Assembly: GCF_000972385.1 (NCBI RefSeq)
Contig: NZ_JXTE01000035.1
Span: forward strand, 21,747 to 85,746
DNA length: 64,000 bases
DNA from: Streptomyces sp. WM6386
Lineage (GTDB): Bacteria > Actinomycetota > Actinomycetes > Streptomycetales > Streptomycetaceae
Direction: 5' to 3'
Position 1 is the first letter of the stretch. Each line of letters opens with the position of its first letter. The notes under the pieces are model-generated. The model did not search any database, had not been told where the DNA came from, and saw nothing but the letters and a program-made list of their open reading frames with translations. The position numbers were made by a program, and so were the translations under genes. Positions 1 through 8,108 of this stretch are shown here, piece after piece.

Positions 1-136
1 GGAGGTCACCGGCACCTACACGCCCCAGCGGACCAAGGACCCGGTGAACAACGGCCCGATCCCGTATCTGTCGGTCACCTCGTCGCGGCCGGTGAAGGCG
101 CCCGCGGACCCGTACGACGAGACCTGGAACAAGTGA
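1..136 (+). CDS. C-terminal end of a TIGR03943/YcgQ-like protein (partial)
   Basis: Only the last 44 codons are inside the window; the frame opens at base 2 and ends with TGA at 134-136. The visible tail contains EVTGTY, then PIPYLSV, then KAPADPYDE. From memory, TIGR03943 (YcgQ/DUF1980) proteins, which pair with a YcgR/DUF318 permease, end in a similar 'KAP.DPY' tail, so that family is my best guess. The upstream gene that would confirm it, the permease, lies outside the window. Assignment is tentative; that the frame is coding is fairly sure from codon use and the clean stop. Confidence 0.45.
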   Translation, partial: EVTGTYTPQRTKDPVNNGPIPYLSVTSSRPVKAPADPYDETWNK

Positions 137-139
137 CGC

Positions 140-985
140 TCACGTCAGGCGCGCGAGGGCGACGGCCTCCGCGGTGCCCTCCTCCGCGCTGAACACATGC
201 AGCACGAGCCCTGACTCGCCCGGCCCGGCGGGCACATGCAGCGTCTCGAAATCCAACTCCAGCAACCCTGCGACGGGATGCCGCAGCCGCTTGCGCCCGG
301 CGGAGCACATCGTGACCACACCGGAGTCCCAGACCCGCCGGAAGTCACCACTGCCAACGGCCAGTTCGGCGATCAGCGCGCCCAACTCACCGTCGCCCGG
401 ATACCGCCCGGCGGAGACCCGCAACTGCCCCACCGCCTCGGCGGCCCGGTCCTCCCAGTCGGGATACAGGTCGCGGGCGGCGGGATCGAGGAAGAGGAAG
501 CGCGCGTTGTTGGGATCGCGCCGCCCCGGCACGTCGAGGCCGCCCATGAGCGCGGCCCCCAGCCGGTTCCAGGCGACGACATCGAGACGGTGGTCGGTGG
601 CGAAGACGGGCAGCCGGTCCATGGCGTCGAGCGCGCGCCGCAGCCCGGGCCCGATCCGGGTGGCCGGCACGGGCTCGTGCCGCCCGGCGGCGAGGGTGTC
701 GAGATGCCGCCGCTCCGCCGCGTCGAGACCGAGCGCCCGTGCCAGCGCGTCCAGCACCTCGGCGGACGGCTGGGTGGCCCGCCCCTGCTCGAGACGGACG
801 TAGTAGTCCACGCTGATCCCGGCGAGCTGCGCCAACTCCTCGCGCCGCAGCCCCTGGACCCGGCGCCGCTTGTTCCGCACGCCCCCGGCCGCACCGCCGA
901 TCCCCGCCTGCTCCGGCGCGACCCGTCCGCGACGGGCCCGCAGAAACCCACCGAGGGCCCGCTGACCGTCGTAGCTCACATCCAT
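140..985 (-). CDS. Helix-turn-helix XRE-type regulator with MmyB-like ligand domain
   Basis: A 281-residue transcription regulator. An N-terminal XRE-type helix-turn-helix lies at about residues 40-90 (RREELAQLAGISVDYYVRLE). It is followed by the C-terminal domain typical of Streptomyces regulators of the MmyB-LBD type, with PVFATDHRLDVVAWN, NNARFLFLDP and DWEDRAAE visible. The ATG at 983-985 is chosen because it leaves the usual short basic N-terminus; the open frame runs much further upstream, across the opposite gene, but without family character. It is divergent from the flavodoxin-fold quinone reductase at 1085, about 100 bases away. In this family such pairs are commonly regulator and target, so repression of that gene is a fair inference. 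Confidence 0.85.
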   Translation of the reverse strand: MDVSYDGQRALGGFLRARRGRVAPEQAGIGGAAGGVRNKRRRVQGLRREELAQLAGISVDYYVRLEQGRATQPSAEVLDALARALGLDAAERRHLDTLAAGRHEPVPATRIGPGLRRALDAMDRLPVFATDHRLDVVAWNRLGAALMGGLDVPGRRDPNNARFLFLDPAARDLYPDWEDRAAEAVGQLRVSAGRYPGDGELGALIAELAVGSGDFRRVWDSGVVTMCSAGRKRLRHPVAGLLELDFETLHVPAGPGESGLVLHVFSAEEGTAEAVALARLT

Positions 986-1084
986 GAACTCCAGTATGCG
1001 TGGCACTGCCAATACCAGGATTGACGATCCACCGGTCGAAGGGGGTTCTGGCTGGGGCCGGGGGAGCCGGGCGAACCTGACGGC

Positions 1085-1846
1085 ATGAAGAAGATCCTGA
1101 TCGTCAGCGCCCACCCCGATCCCCGTTCCCTGAACAGCGCGTTGACGACGTTCGCGGCGGACCACCTGCGCGCGGCGGGCCACGAGGTACGGCTCTCCGA
1201 CCTCTACGCGATGAAGTGGAAGCCGACCGTCGACGCCGACGACTACCCCGACCACGCCCCGGACCACCGCCTGCACGTCATGTCGGTATCCGAACAGGCC
1301 ACGCTGGGCGGCCACTTGTCTCCCGACATCGCCGCGGAGCAGGAGAAGATCCGCTGGTCGGACGCGGTCGTCCTGCAGTTCCCGATGTGGTGGTTCTCGG
1401 CACCGGCGATCCTGAAGGGCTGGATCGACCGGGTCTTCACCGGCGGCTTCGCCTACGGTCCTCAGGTCCCGCCGCCGTACGCCGAGAGCGCGTTGACGGG
1501 CCGCCGGGCCCTGCTGTCGTTGACGCTGGGCGCCAGGGAGACGTCCTTCTCGGACCGGGGCATCCACGGCCGCCTCACGGACGTACTGCACCCCCTGCAG
1601 CACGGTCTGTTCTGGTTCACGGGCATGACCCCGCTGGAGCCCTTCGCGATCTACGACGCCAACGAGCTGCCAAAGGACCGCTTCCAGGCGGCCCGAGAGG
1701 CGTACGCGAGGCGCCTGGACACCCTGTTCACCGCCGACACGGTCCCCTTCCGGTCGTTGACGGGCGGGGACTACGACCGAGGCATGCGGCTGCTGCCGGG
1801 CAGGGAGCGACCGGGGACGGCGGGCCTGGACCTGCACGTTCGCTAG
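1085..1846 (+). CDS. NAD(P)H dehydrogenase (quinone), NQO1/flavodoxin-like family
   Basis: A 253-residue cytoplasmic flavoprotein that should pass two electrons from NAD(P)H to quinones or similar electrophiles. The start MKKILIVSAHPDP is the FMN/FAD phosphate-binding loop of the NQO1/KefF group. The conserved FPMWWFSAPAILKGWIDRVF stretch near residue 100 shapes the isoalloxazine and quinone site, and a FAYG segment follows. Length fits the family. It lies divergent from an XRE-type regulator (140-985), and the 99-base gap should carry both promoters. The substrate cannot be read from sequence; quinone detoxification under stress is the usual role. Confidence 0.88.
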   Translation: MKKILIVSAHPDPRSLNSALTTFAADHLRAAGHEVRLSDLYAMKWKPTVDADDYPDHAPDHRLHVMSVSEQATLGGHLSPDIAAEQEKIRWSDAVVLQFPMWWFSAPAILKGWIDRVFTGGFAYGPQVPPPYAESALTGRRALLSLTLGARETSFSDRGIHGRLTDVLHPLQHGLFWFTGMTPLEPFAIYDANELPKDRFQAAREAYARRLDTLFTADTVPFRSLTGGDYDRGMRLLPGRERPGTAGLDLHVR

Positions 1847-1858
1847 CCGGCGACTCCG

Positions 1859-2539
1859 TCAGTCGGTGACCAGGGCGAGAGTGAACCCGTCGTACCCCTT
1901 GGACCCGACGGTCTGGATGGTCGTGGCGCTCAACTTCGGGTGCTCGGCGATGAGTTCGGTAAACCGGCGGACCCCCTGCACTCGGGGGTCGTCGCTGTCC
2001 GGATCGGTGACGGCGCCGTCGCGCACGACGTTGTCGCCGACGATGACACTGCCGGGCCGGGTGAGCTCCAGGGCCCACCGCAGATACTCGGGGTTGGACG
2101 GCTTGTCGGCGTCGATGAAGACGAGGTCGAAGGGCCCGGCTCCCTCGTCGGCGAGGACGGGCAGTGTGTCGGCAGCCTTCCCGACCCGGAGGTCGACGAG
2201 ATGACCGACCCCGGCCCGCTCCAGACTGGCGGCGGCGACCTCGGCGCACCGCTCATCGGCCTCCAGGGTGACCAGCCGCCCGCCCTCGGGCAGGGCACGG
2301 GCGAGCCAGATGGTGCTGTAGCCCGCGAGGGTGCCGATCTCCAGGACGGAACGGGCCCCCTGGATCCGGGCGAGCAGGTGCAGCAACTTCCCCTGGTTGG
2401 CGGCGACCTGGTGCGCGGGCAGCTCGGCGGCCTCGCTGTCGCGGACCGCGGCGAGCAGCGCGTCGTCCTCCTCCACGAGCAGCCCGTCGAAGTAGTCGTC
2501 GACGGCGGTCCAGGTCTGCTGCGACGTCCCCTGCGGCAC
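1859..2539 (-). CDS. O-methyltransferase, class I SAM-dependent
   Basis: A 226-residue methyltransferase of the catechol/caffeoyl-CoA O-methyltransferase type. The SAM-binding motif is visible as VLEIGTLAGYSTIWLARALP at about residues 65-85. The acidic SAM ribose residue is in LVTLEAD, the metal-binding aspartate in FDLVFIDADK, and the second metal site in VGDNVVRDG. These are the Mg-dependent OMT landmarks. The GTG start at 2537-2539 is preferred because AAAGGGAA sits about 7 bases upstream. The acceptor substrate is unknown. The gene converges on the quinone reductase with only 12 bases between the stops. Confidence 0.9.
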   Translation of the reverse strand: MPQGTSQQTWTAVDDYFDGLLVEEDDALLAAVRDSEAAELPAHQVAANQGKLLHLLARIQGARSVLEIGTLAGYSTIWLARALPEGGRLVTLEADERCAEVAAASLERAGVGHLVDLRVGKAADTLPVLADEGAGPFDLVFIDADKPSNPEYLRWALELTRPGSVIVGDNVVRDGAVTDPDSDDPRVQGVRRFTELIAEHPKLSATTIQTVGSKGYDGFTLALVTD

Positions 2540-2595
2540 AGTGGGTTCCCTTTCGATACGGAGTGAGTTCCGTAAGGGAACGTACCTGAGATCGC

Positions 2596-2880
2596 TCAGT
2601 GCTGGTAGGGCTGCTGCTGCGGCGGCCCATACGTCTGCTGCCCACCCACGGCCTGCACCTGCAGCTGCTCCGCCTGCTCCTTGGTGATCTTCTGCTCCGC
2701 ACCGCAGAAGGTGCACTGCGTCGAGAACTTCGTCGAGAACGGGAAGAGCGGCACGAAGAACAGCGTGAACTTCGTGACCCGCTTACGCAGCGTGTGGGCA
2801 GCGGGGTTGCCGCACTGGCCACAGACGAGGGTGAGTATCGCGAGCTGGTAGAGGTAGCCCTTGGTGCCGAAGATGATCAC
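2596..2880 (-). CDS. Small zinc-ribbon membrane-associated protein
   Basis: A 94-residue protein beginning VIIFGTKGYLYQLAILTLVCGQC. It has two CxxC knuckles (CGQCGN and CTFCGAE), the spacing of a zinc ribbon. A hydrophobic segment, KFTLFFVPLFPF, lies between the two cysteine pairs. The C-terminus is rich in Gln and Pro (QQQPYQH). The GTG start at 2878-2880 is supported by AAAGGA upstream. Proteins of this shape are widespread in Streptomyces and annotated only as zinc-ribbon domain proteins; I do not know the function. It lies just upstream of the O-methyltransferase on the same strand and may be cotranscribed. Confidence 0.8.
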   Translation of the reverse strand: MIIFGTKGYLYQLAILTLVCGQCGNPAAHTLRKRVTKFTLFFVPLFPFSTKFSTQCTFCGAEQKITKEQAEQLQVQAVGGQQTYGPPQQQPYQH

Positions 2881-2977
2881 GCGGGGTCCTTTCAGGGTGG
2901 TGTCTGCCTGTCTGCCTGCCGACAAAGGTTACGGCCGACCTCTGTGGACCTCGGCGCGCGAGCCACCCCCAACAAAA

Positions 2978-3017
2978 CAGGTGAGGCACCTAGGAACATT
3001 CCTAGGTGCCTCACCTG
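2978..3017. terminator. Bidirectional hairpin between tRNA-Pro and the zinc-ribbon gene
   Basis: A perfect inverted repeat with 19-base arms (2978-2996 and 2999-3017) and only two bases between them. It stands 14 bases downstream of the tRNA-Pro 3' end and about 100 bases upstream of the zinc-ribbon gene. Its position and strength suit a terminator for the tRNA transcript reading leftward. No long T-run follows, as is usual in Streptomyces. Confidence 0.7.
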
Positions 3018-3029
3018 ATGTCTCGGCTG

Positions 3030-3103
3030 TCGGGGTGGCGGGATTTGAACCCACGACCTCTTCGTCCCGAACGAAGCGCGCTGCCAAGCTGCGCTACACC
3101 CCG
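3030..3103 (-). tRNA. tRNA-Pro (anticodon CGG)
   Basis: A 74-base cloverleaf on the minus strand. The acceptor stem is CGGGGTG paired with CACCCCG, with discriminator A at 3030. The anticodon stem-loop reads CTTCGTT CGG GACGAAG, and the T-arm is GTGGGTTCAAATCCCGC. The anticodon CGG reads CCG, the preferred proline codon in this GC-rich genome. CCA is not encoded. A strong hairpin follows at 2978-3017. Confidence 0.96.
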
Positions 3104-3145
3104 ATGTCGCTGCTTGTCCTGCTTGTCGCGGCGACGACGTTTACT

Positions 3146-3943
3146 TTAGCCCACTGGTGGCTGGAGACGAAATCCGGTTTTCGCGCGGTGGTGGGCGCGG
3201 TGGCGGACGGGGTTCGGGCGGGCGTGGTCGAGGGCTACGAGGAGGATGGCGAGGGCGTAGAAGGCGAGGCCGAGGAGGAGGGCGTTGCCGAGGACGCTCT
3301 TGTAGCCGTGGAGGTCGACGTCGAGGAAGGGGTAGAGGTAACGGGCCGGGGTGCCGGGGAGGAGCAGTTCGCCCCGGGTGAAGGAGAAGGCCAGATAGGC
3401 CAGGGGGAAGAGGAGCCAGGTCGCCGCCCGGCGGAGGTGGAAGCGGCCGGGTGCGGTCAGGAACAGCCAGTCCACGACCGCCGCGATGGGGAGCCCCGTG
3501 TGGAGGGCGTGGTTCGCCAGGGACTGCCAGCCGGTCGGGGGAGTCGTCTCGCCCGTCATCGAGAACGGGGTCGTCGTGTCGGCCAGGAGCAGGTGGTACA
3601 CCGAGCCCGTGATCAGGACGTAGAGGAGCGTCGCGCCCGTCAGTGCGGCCGGCAGCGGGCGGCGGGCGCTCCACGCGCGCTTCGCCGACAGCACGGACAC
3701 CAGCGCCAGCAGGATCGCGCTCTGGATCGAGAAGTAGCTCAGCACACGGGTTGGGCTGCCGAGGAGCAGATCGATCGTCACGGTCGCCGCGGCCGCGAGA
3801 GCGACCAGCAGGCGGTACGTGGCGGCCAGGGGGCGGCGTATGGGAGCCACCACCGCCGTGGCGGGGACGGGGGAGGGCAGCAGCGCGGGCATGCCCGGGA
3901 TCGCGGGAAGATCCGGGATGTCCCTGGGTATCGGGGCGGTCAT
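3146..3943 (-). CDS. Pr6Pr family membrane protein
   Basis: A 265-residue integral membrane protein with about six hydrophobic segments, beginning near residue 40 ([17 protein letters not shown]). Visible family landmarks are [41 protein letters not shown] and RYLYPFLDV. These match the bacterial Pr6Pr (FAR-17a/AIG1-like) group as I remember it. The N-terminus is rich in Pro and Ala and may be cytoplasmic; the C-terminus is basic. No function is established for bacterial members; relatives in animals are serine hydrolases of unusual type. Its upstream region is occupied by a 14-bp tandem repeat. Confidence 0.72.
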   Translation of the reverse strand: MTAPIPRDIPDLPAIPGMPALLPSPVPATAVVAPIRRPLAATYRLLVALAAAATVTIDLLLGSPTRVLSYFSIQSAILLALVSVLSAKRAWSARRPLPAALTGATLLYVLITGSVYHLLLADTTTPFSMTGETTPPTGWQSLANHALHTGLPIAAVVDWLFLTAPGRFHLRRAATWLLFPLAYLAFSFTRGELLLPGTPARYLYPFLDVDLHGYKSVLGNALLLGLAFYALAILLVALDHARPNPVRHRAHHRAKTGFRLQPPVG

Positions 3944-4011
3944 GTCCTCACGCTAAGCACCCCCGACAAAAGGGGCGATACGGGCGGGCCGTGCGGGTTA
4001 CCCCACGGCCC

Positions 4012-4196
4012 GTGCACCAGCGCCCGTGCACCAGCGCCCGTGCACCAGCGCCCGTGCACCAGCGCCCGTGCACCAGCGCCCGTGCACCCGAGCCCGTGAA
4101 CCCGGGCCCATGCACCCGAGCCCGTGAAACCCGCGCACTCGTGCACCCGAGCCCGTGCACCCGAGCCCGTGGACCCGAGCCCGTGGACCCGCCCAC
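4012..4196. repeat. 14-bp tandem repeat (minisatellite), about 13 units
   Basis: Five units of GTGCACCAGCGCCC stand head to tail at 4012, 4026, 4040, 4054 and 4068. They are followed by diverged units of the form GTGCACCCGAGCCC at 4082, 4096, 4110, 4124 (with a 3-base insertion), 4141, 4155, 4169 and 4183. The array fills the gap between the metallophosphoesterase stop (4264) and the Pr6Pr start (3943). The unit length is not a multiple of three and no family-like protein is encoded, so it is non-coding. The pure units lie at the Pr6Pr side. Confidence 0.92.
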
Positions 4197-4263
4197 CCGC
4201 CCCCGCGCACCCATGCCCCCGACCCCGCGCCCCCAACCCCGCGCCCCCCCCCCCGCCCGAAAG

Positions 4264-5199
4264 CTACCCCCGCGCCACCAGCGTCAGCAGCGTCGCCTCC
4301 GGCGGACACGCGAACCGTACCGGCGTGTAGCGGTTCGTCCCGCACCCCGCCGAGACGTGCAGATACGACGTCCTGCCCTCGGCCGTGTGCGTCGACAGAC
4401 CCTTCACCCGTTCCGTGTCCAGATCGCAGTTGGTGACCAGCGCCCCGTAGAAGGGGATGCACAGCTGCCCGCCGTGCGTGTGGCCGGCGAGGATCAGCGG
4501 GTAGTCGTCGGCCGCGTAGGCGTCGAGGACGCGCAGATACGGCGCGTGGACCACGCCCATCGAGAAGTCCACGGAGGACGACGGGCCGCCGGCCACCTCC
4601 GCGTACCGGTCGCGCTTGATGTGCGGGTCGTCCAGGCCGGTCAACTCGATCGACACGCCCTCGACCTTCAGGGTGCCGCGGGTGTTGGTCAGGTTGAGCC
4701 AGCCCGCGGTGTCGAAAGCGTCCCGCAGGTCCTCCCACGGGTTGTGGACCACGCCCACGGCGGGCGGGTTGCCGTTCAGACCGTGGCGGCCGCTCGTCTT
4801 CTCCAGCAGATAGCGGGCGGGGTTGCGGGGCCTGGGGCCGTAGTAGTCGTTGGAGCCGAAGACGTACGCCCCCGGGAACTCCATCAGCGGCCCCAACGCG
4901 TCCAGGACCTCCGGTACGCCCTCCGGGTCCGACAGGTTGTCGCCCGTGTTGATCACGAAGTCGGGGCGCAGGCCCGCCAGCGAACGCAGCCAGCGCTGCT
5001 TCTTGTGCTGACCGCCGACCATGTGGATGTCGGAGACCTGGAGCATGCGCAGGGGACGCATTCCGGCAGGGAGAACGGGGACCGTCACCCGTCGGAGGCG
5101 GAAGGAGCGGGCTTCGAAGCCCGCCGCGTACACCAGACCGGCGGCGCCAGCCGCCGCGATCGACAGAGGTACTCCGTATCGCGCGCGCATGGGTCCCAT
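4264..5199 (-). CDS. Membrane-anchored metallophosphoesterase
   Basis: A 311-residue calcineurin-like phosphoesterase of the YkuE/YaeI type. A hydrophobic N-terminal segment (about residues 10-28) should anchor it in the membrane, with the catalytic domain outside. The dimetal motifs are present in order: SDIHM (D-x-H), TGDN, GSNDYYG in place of the usual GNHD, and AGHTHGGQ near the C-terminus. Lipid-linked pyrophosphate or phospholipid substrates are typical for anchored members; this is inference. The start could be 5199 or the second ATG at 5190 (MRARYG). It lies divergent from yqeY. Confidence 0.88.
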   Translation of the reverse strand: MGPMRARYGVPLSIAAAGAAGLVYAAGFEARSFRLRRVTVPVLPAGMRPLRMLQVSDIHMVGGQHKKQRWLRSLAGLRPDFVINTGDNLSDPEGVPEVLDALGPLMEFPGAYVFGSNDYYGPRPRNPARYLLEKTSGRHGLNGNPPAVGVVHNPWEDLRDAFDTAGWLNLTNTRGTLKVEGVSIELTGLDDPHIKRDRYAEVAGGPSSSVDFSMGVVHAPYLRVLDAYAADDYPLILAGHTHGGQLCIPFYGALVTNCDLDTERVKGLSTHTAEGRTSYLHVSAGCGTNRYTPVRFACPPEATLLTLVARG

Positions 5200-5300
5200 C
5201 GTGTCAGACCCGGCAAGTACCCCGTCCCCCGCCGTCCTTTGGAGCCGACCCCCTTAAATCGATGGGCGTCCGGCCTTGCGCACCTGCGAGAATCAGTCAC

Positions 5301-5768
5301 ATGACCACCAAGCTCAAGTCGAAGCTGCAGGAAGACCTCACCGCCGCGATCAAGGAGCGCGACGAGCTCCGCTCCTCGACGCTGCGCATGACGCTCGCCG
5401 CGATCACCAAGGAGGAGGTCGCGGGCAAGGAGAAGCGCGAGCTCTCCGACGACGAGGTTCTCAAGGTGATCACCAAGGAGGCCAAGAAGCGCCGCGAGGC
5501 GGCCGACGCCTTCGCCGAGGGTGGTCGTGCCGAGTCGGCCGAGCGGGAGAAGGCGGAGGGCGAGCTCCTCGCCACGTACCTGCCCAAGCAGCTGTCCGAC
5601 GAGGAGCTGACCGACATCGTCGCCCAGGCCGTCCAGGAGGCGAAGGCGGCGGGCGCCGAGGGGCCGCGGGCCATGGGCGCCGTCATGAAGATCGTGAACC
5701 CGAAGGTCGCGGGCCTGGCGGAGGGCGGCCGAGTCGCCGCCACCGTGAAGAAGCTGCTGGCCGGCTGA
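5301..5768 (+). CDS. GatB/YqeY domain-containing protein
   Basis: A 155-residue YqeY-family protein made almost entirely of helices: KLQEDLTAAIKERDELRSSTLRMTLAAI near the start, then an EAKKRREAADAF stretch and YLPKQLSDEEL. The domain is related to the tail of GatB, which binds tRNA in the amidotransferase; the role of stand-alone YqeY is not settled. The ATG at 5301 is chosen. GAGAAT at 5288-5293 would place a transcription start at or next to the ATG, so the message may be leaderless. A large palindrome follows the stop. Confidence 0.88.
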   Translation: MTTKLKSKLQEDLTAAIKERDELRSSTLRMTLAAITKEEVAGKEKRELSDDEVLKVITKEAKKRREAADAFAEGGRAESAEREKAEGELLATYLPKQLSDEELTDIVAQAVQEAKAAGAEGPRAMGAVMKIVNPKVAGLAEGGRVAATVKKLLAG

Positions 5769-5787
5769 CCGACCGCGCCGAACGGCG

Positions 5788-5841
5788 AACGGCCCCTTCA
5801 CCGTCGTACAGAGATCTCTGTACGACGGTGAAGGGGCCGTT
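5788..5841. terminator. 54-bp perfect palindrome, shared terminator
   Basis: The left arm 5788-5814 is the exact reverse complement of 5815-5841, 27 bases each, with no loop. It sits between the convergent yqeY (stop 5768) and the penicillin-binding protein gene (stop 5853). It can therefore terminate both transcripts. The right flank TTTCGTCT supplies a short T-tract for the forward direction. Confidence 0.85.
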
Positions 5842-5852
5842 TCGTCTAGTGG

Positions 5853-8108
5853 CTAGCCGTTGCGGCCGCCGTTCCCGTTGTTGCCCTGGAACAGGTTCTC
5901 CGGGATCGAGAAGGTCGGGTTCGGGAAGGCCCCGCCGTCCGTGCCGCCGTTGTTCTGGCCGCCGTTGTCGTCGCCGTTGTCCCCGTCGCCGTTGCCGTTT
6001 CCGTTCCCATTGCCGTTCCCGTCGCCGCGGCCCGGGTTGTCTTCCGGGATGTCGACGAAGTTGAACTGCGGGGCGTCCTTGCCCGCGAGGGCGCCGGTCA
6101 TGGCGTCCTTCCAGATCGGGCCCGGGACCTTGCCGCCGTAGACGAGGTCGTTGTACACGCCGCCGATCGTGATGTTCTTCATCTCGACCTTCTGGGAGGC
6201 GCTGCCGACCCAGACCGCGCCCGACAGGTTCGGCGTGTAGCCGACGAACCAGGCGTTCTTGCGGGAGTCCGTCGTACCCGTCTTACCGGCGTTGTCACGG
6301 TCGGAGAGGCCCGCCGTCTGGCCGGTACCGGAGTCGACCACGCCCTTGAGGAGCTGGTTGACGGTGTCCGCGGTCGTCTCGGACATGGCGCGCGAGCAGG
6401 TCGACTTGGGGACCTCCAGCGACTTCTGCTGCTGAGCGACCTTCTGGGTGATCGACTCGATGGCGATCGGCGTGCAGTACATGCCGCGGGAGGCGAAGGC
6501 TGCGTACGCGGTCGCCATCGTCAGCGGGGAGATGCCCTTGGAACCCAGCGCGATCGCGGGGACCTCGGGCAGCTTGTCGCCGTTGCCCTGCACGACCTGG
6601 AGCTTGTTGGTCATGTTGACCACGGGGCACAGACCGATGTCGGAGATCATCTGCACGAAGTAGGTGTTGACCGACAGCTCCATCGCCTTGCGCAGGCGGT
6701 AGGGGCCCTTCTCCGACTCCGACTCGTTCTCCAGCTTCTCGCCGTTCAAGTTGACCCACGGCTTGCTGTCACAGGTCTGGACGGGGCTCGGGTACTCCAT
6801 CTGGTACGGCGACGAGTACTCCTGGTTGGCCGGCCGGCCCTCCTCCAGCGCGGCCGCCGCGACGAACGGCTTGAACGTCGAACCGGTCGGGAAGCCGTAG
6901 TTGGAGCCGCCCATGCCGTAGCCGACCGAGAAGTTGAGCTCGGTCTCGTTCTTGCCGTAGCCGTACGGCTTCGACTGGCCCATGCCGACGATCTTGCCGG
7001 TGCCGGGCTCGACGAGGGTGGCCGCGGCCGCGACCTTGTCCGACTTGTAGACGTGGTCCTTGAGCGAGGCCTGGACCGAGTCCTGCGCCTGCGGGTCGAG
7101 GGTGGTCTTGATCGTCAGACCGCCCTGGTTCCAGACCTTGGCGCGGTCCTCCTTGGTCTTGCCGAAGACCGGGTCGCTCTTGAAGACGGCCTCGACGTAC
7201 TTGCAGAAGAAGCTGGCGCCCTTCACGGCGGTGATGCAGCCGTTCTTGGGCTGGCTGACCTTCAGGCCGAGCTTCTCCTCCTGGGCCTTGGCGGCTTCCG
7301 CGCGGGAGACGTCGCCGACCTCGGCCATGCGCTGGAGCACGATGTTGCGCCGCTTGGTGGCCTCGGCCTCGTCGTTGATCGGGTCGTACCGGCTCGGTGA
7401 CTGGACGATGCCCGCGAGCAGCGCCGACTCGGCCAGCGTGAGGTCCTTGGCGGACTTGGAGAAGTAGCGGTGGGCCGCGGCCTCGACGCCGTAGGCCTGC
7501 TGGCCGAAGAACGTGATGTTCAGGTAGTTCTCGAGGATCTTCTTCTTGCCGAGCTCCTCCTCGACCTGAATCGCGTACTTCAGCTCCTTGATCTTGCGGC
7601 CGAGGGTCTGCTGGGTGGCCTGCGCGACCTTCGTCGGGTCGTCGCCGGCCTCCTCGACAAAGACGTTCTTCACGTACTGCTGGGTGAGCGTCGAGGCGCC
7701 TTCGGCGACCCCGCTGCTCTGGACGTTCTTGTTGAGCGCGCGCAGCACGCCCTTCAGGTCCACCGCGCCGTGCTTGTAGAAGCGCGAGTCCTCGATCGCG
7801 ACGATCGCCTTCTGCATGTACGGCGCGACGTCCTTGAGCTCGACGACCGTGCGGTCGCGCGAGTACACCGTGGCGATCGTGCCGCCCTTGGCGTCCAGGA
7901 TCGTGGTGCGCTGGCTCAGCGGCGGCGTCCTGAGGTTGGCCGGGAGCTCGTCGAAGCTCTCCACCGACCCCTTCGCCGCGAGACCGAGCGCACCGAAGGC
8001 GGGCAGCGCGATACCGGCCAGCACCGCACCCGAGAGCACGCTGACACCGAGGAACTTGGCGGCCTGCTGGGCGGGGGACAGACCGCCACCGGAGCGCTTC
8101 TTCGACAT
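5853..8108 (-). CDS. Class A penicillin-binding protein (transglycosylase/transpeptidase)
   Basis: A 751-residue bifunctional peptidoglycan synthase. A short cytoplasmic N-terminus (MSKKRSGGG) is followed by one membrane segment (about 18-45). The GT51 domain carries its catalytic Glu at about 106 (IEDSRFYKHGA). The transpeptidase domain shows the three active-site motifs: STFK around 410, SVN and KTGTT. The C-terminus is an unusual Gly/Asn/Asp-rich tail with GNGNGNGNGDGD. It is the neighbour of wblA, as ponA2 is of whiB4 in Mycobacterium tuberculosis (from memory). PonA2 has a PASTA domain; none is visible here. It should act outside the membrane in wall growth or stress survival. Confidence 0.95.
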   Translation of the reverse strand: MSKKRSGGGLSPAQQAAKFLGVSVLSGAVLAGIALPAFGALGLAAKGSVESFDELPANLRTPPLSQRTTILDAKGGTIATVYSRDRTVVELKDVAPYMQKAIVAIEDSRFYKHGAVDLKGVLRALNKNVQSSGVAEGASTLTQQYVKNVFVEEAGDDPTKVAQATQQTLGRKIKELKYAIQVEEELGKKKILENYLNITFFGQQAYGVEAAAHRYFSKSAKDLTLAESALLAGIVQSPSRYDPINDEAEATKRRNIVLQRMAEVGDVSRAEAAKAQEEKLGLKVSQPKNGCITAVKGASFFCKYVEAVFKSDPVFGKTKEDRAKVWNQGGLTIKTTLDPQAQDSVQASLKDHVYKSDKVAAAATLVEPGTGKIVGMGQSKPYGYGKNETELNFSVGYGMGGSNYGFPTGSTFKPFVAAAALEEGRPANQEYSSPYQMEYPSPVQTCDSKPWVNLNGEKLENESESEKGPYRLRKAMELSVNTYFVQMISDIGLCPVVNMTNKLQVVQGNGDKLPEVPAIALGSKGISPLTMATAYAAFASRGMYCTPIAIESITQKVAQQQKSLEVPKSTCSRAMSETTADTVNQLLKGVVDSGTGQTAGLSDRDNAGKTGTTDSRKNAWFVGYTPNLSGAVWVGSASQKVEMKNITIGGVYNDLVYGGKVPGPIWKDAMTGALAGKDAPQFNFVDIPEDNPGRGDGNGNGNGNGNGDGDNGDDNGGQNNGGTDGGAFPNPTFSIPENLFQGNNGNGGRNG

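Noticed and set aside
140..1837. A 565-codon minus-strand frame that would extend the XRE regulator across the quinone reductase gene
   Set aside because: The extension has the composition of antisense sequence, and the family-typical N-terminus begins at 985. The opposite gene is clearly real.
4012..4196. CRISPR array
   Set aside because: The units are directly adjacent without spacers, only 14 bases long, and no cas gene is present.
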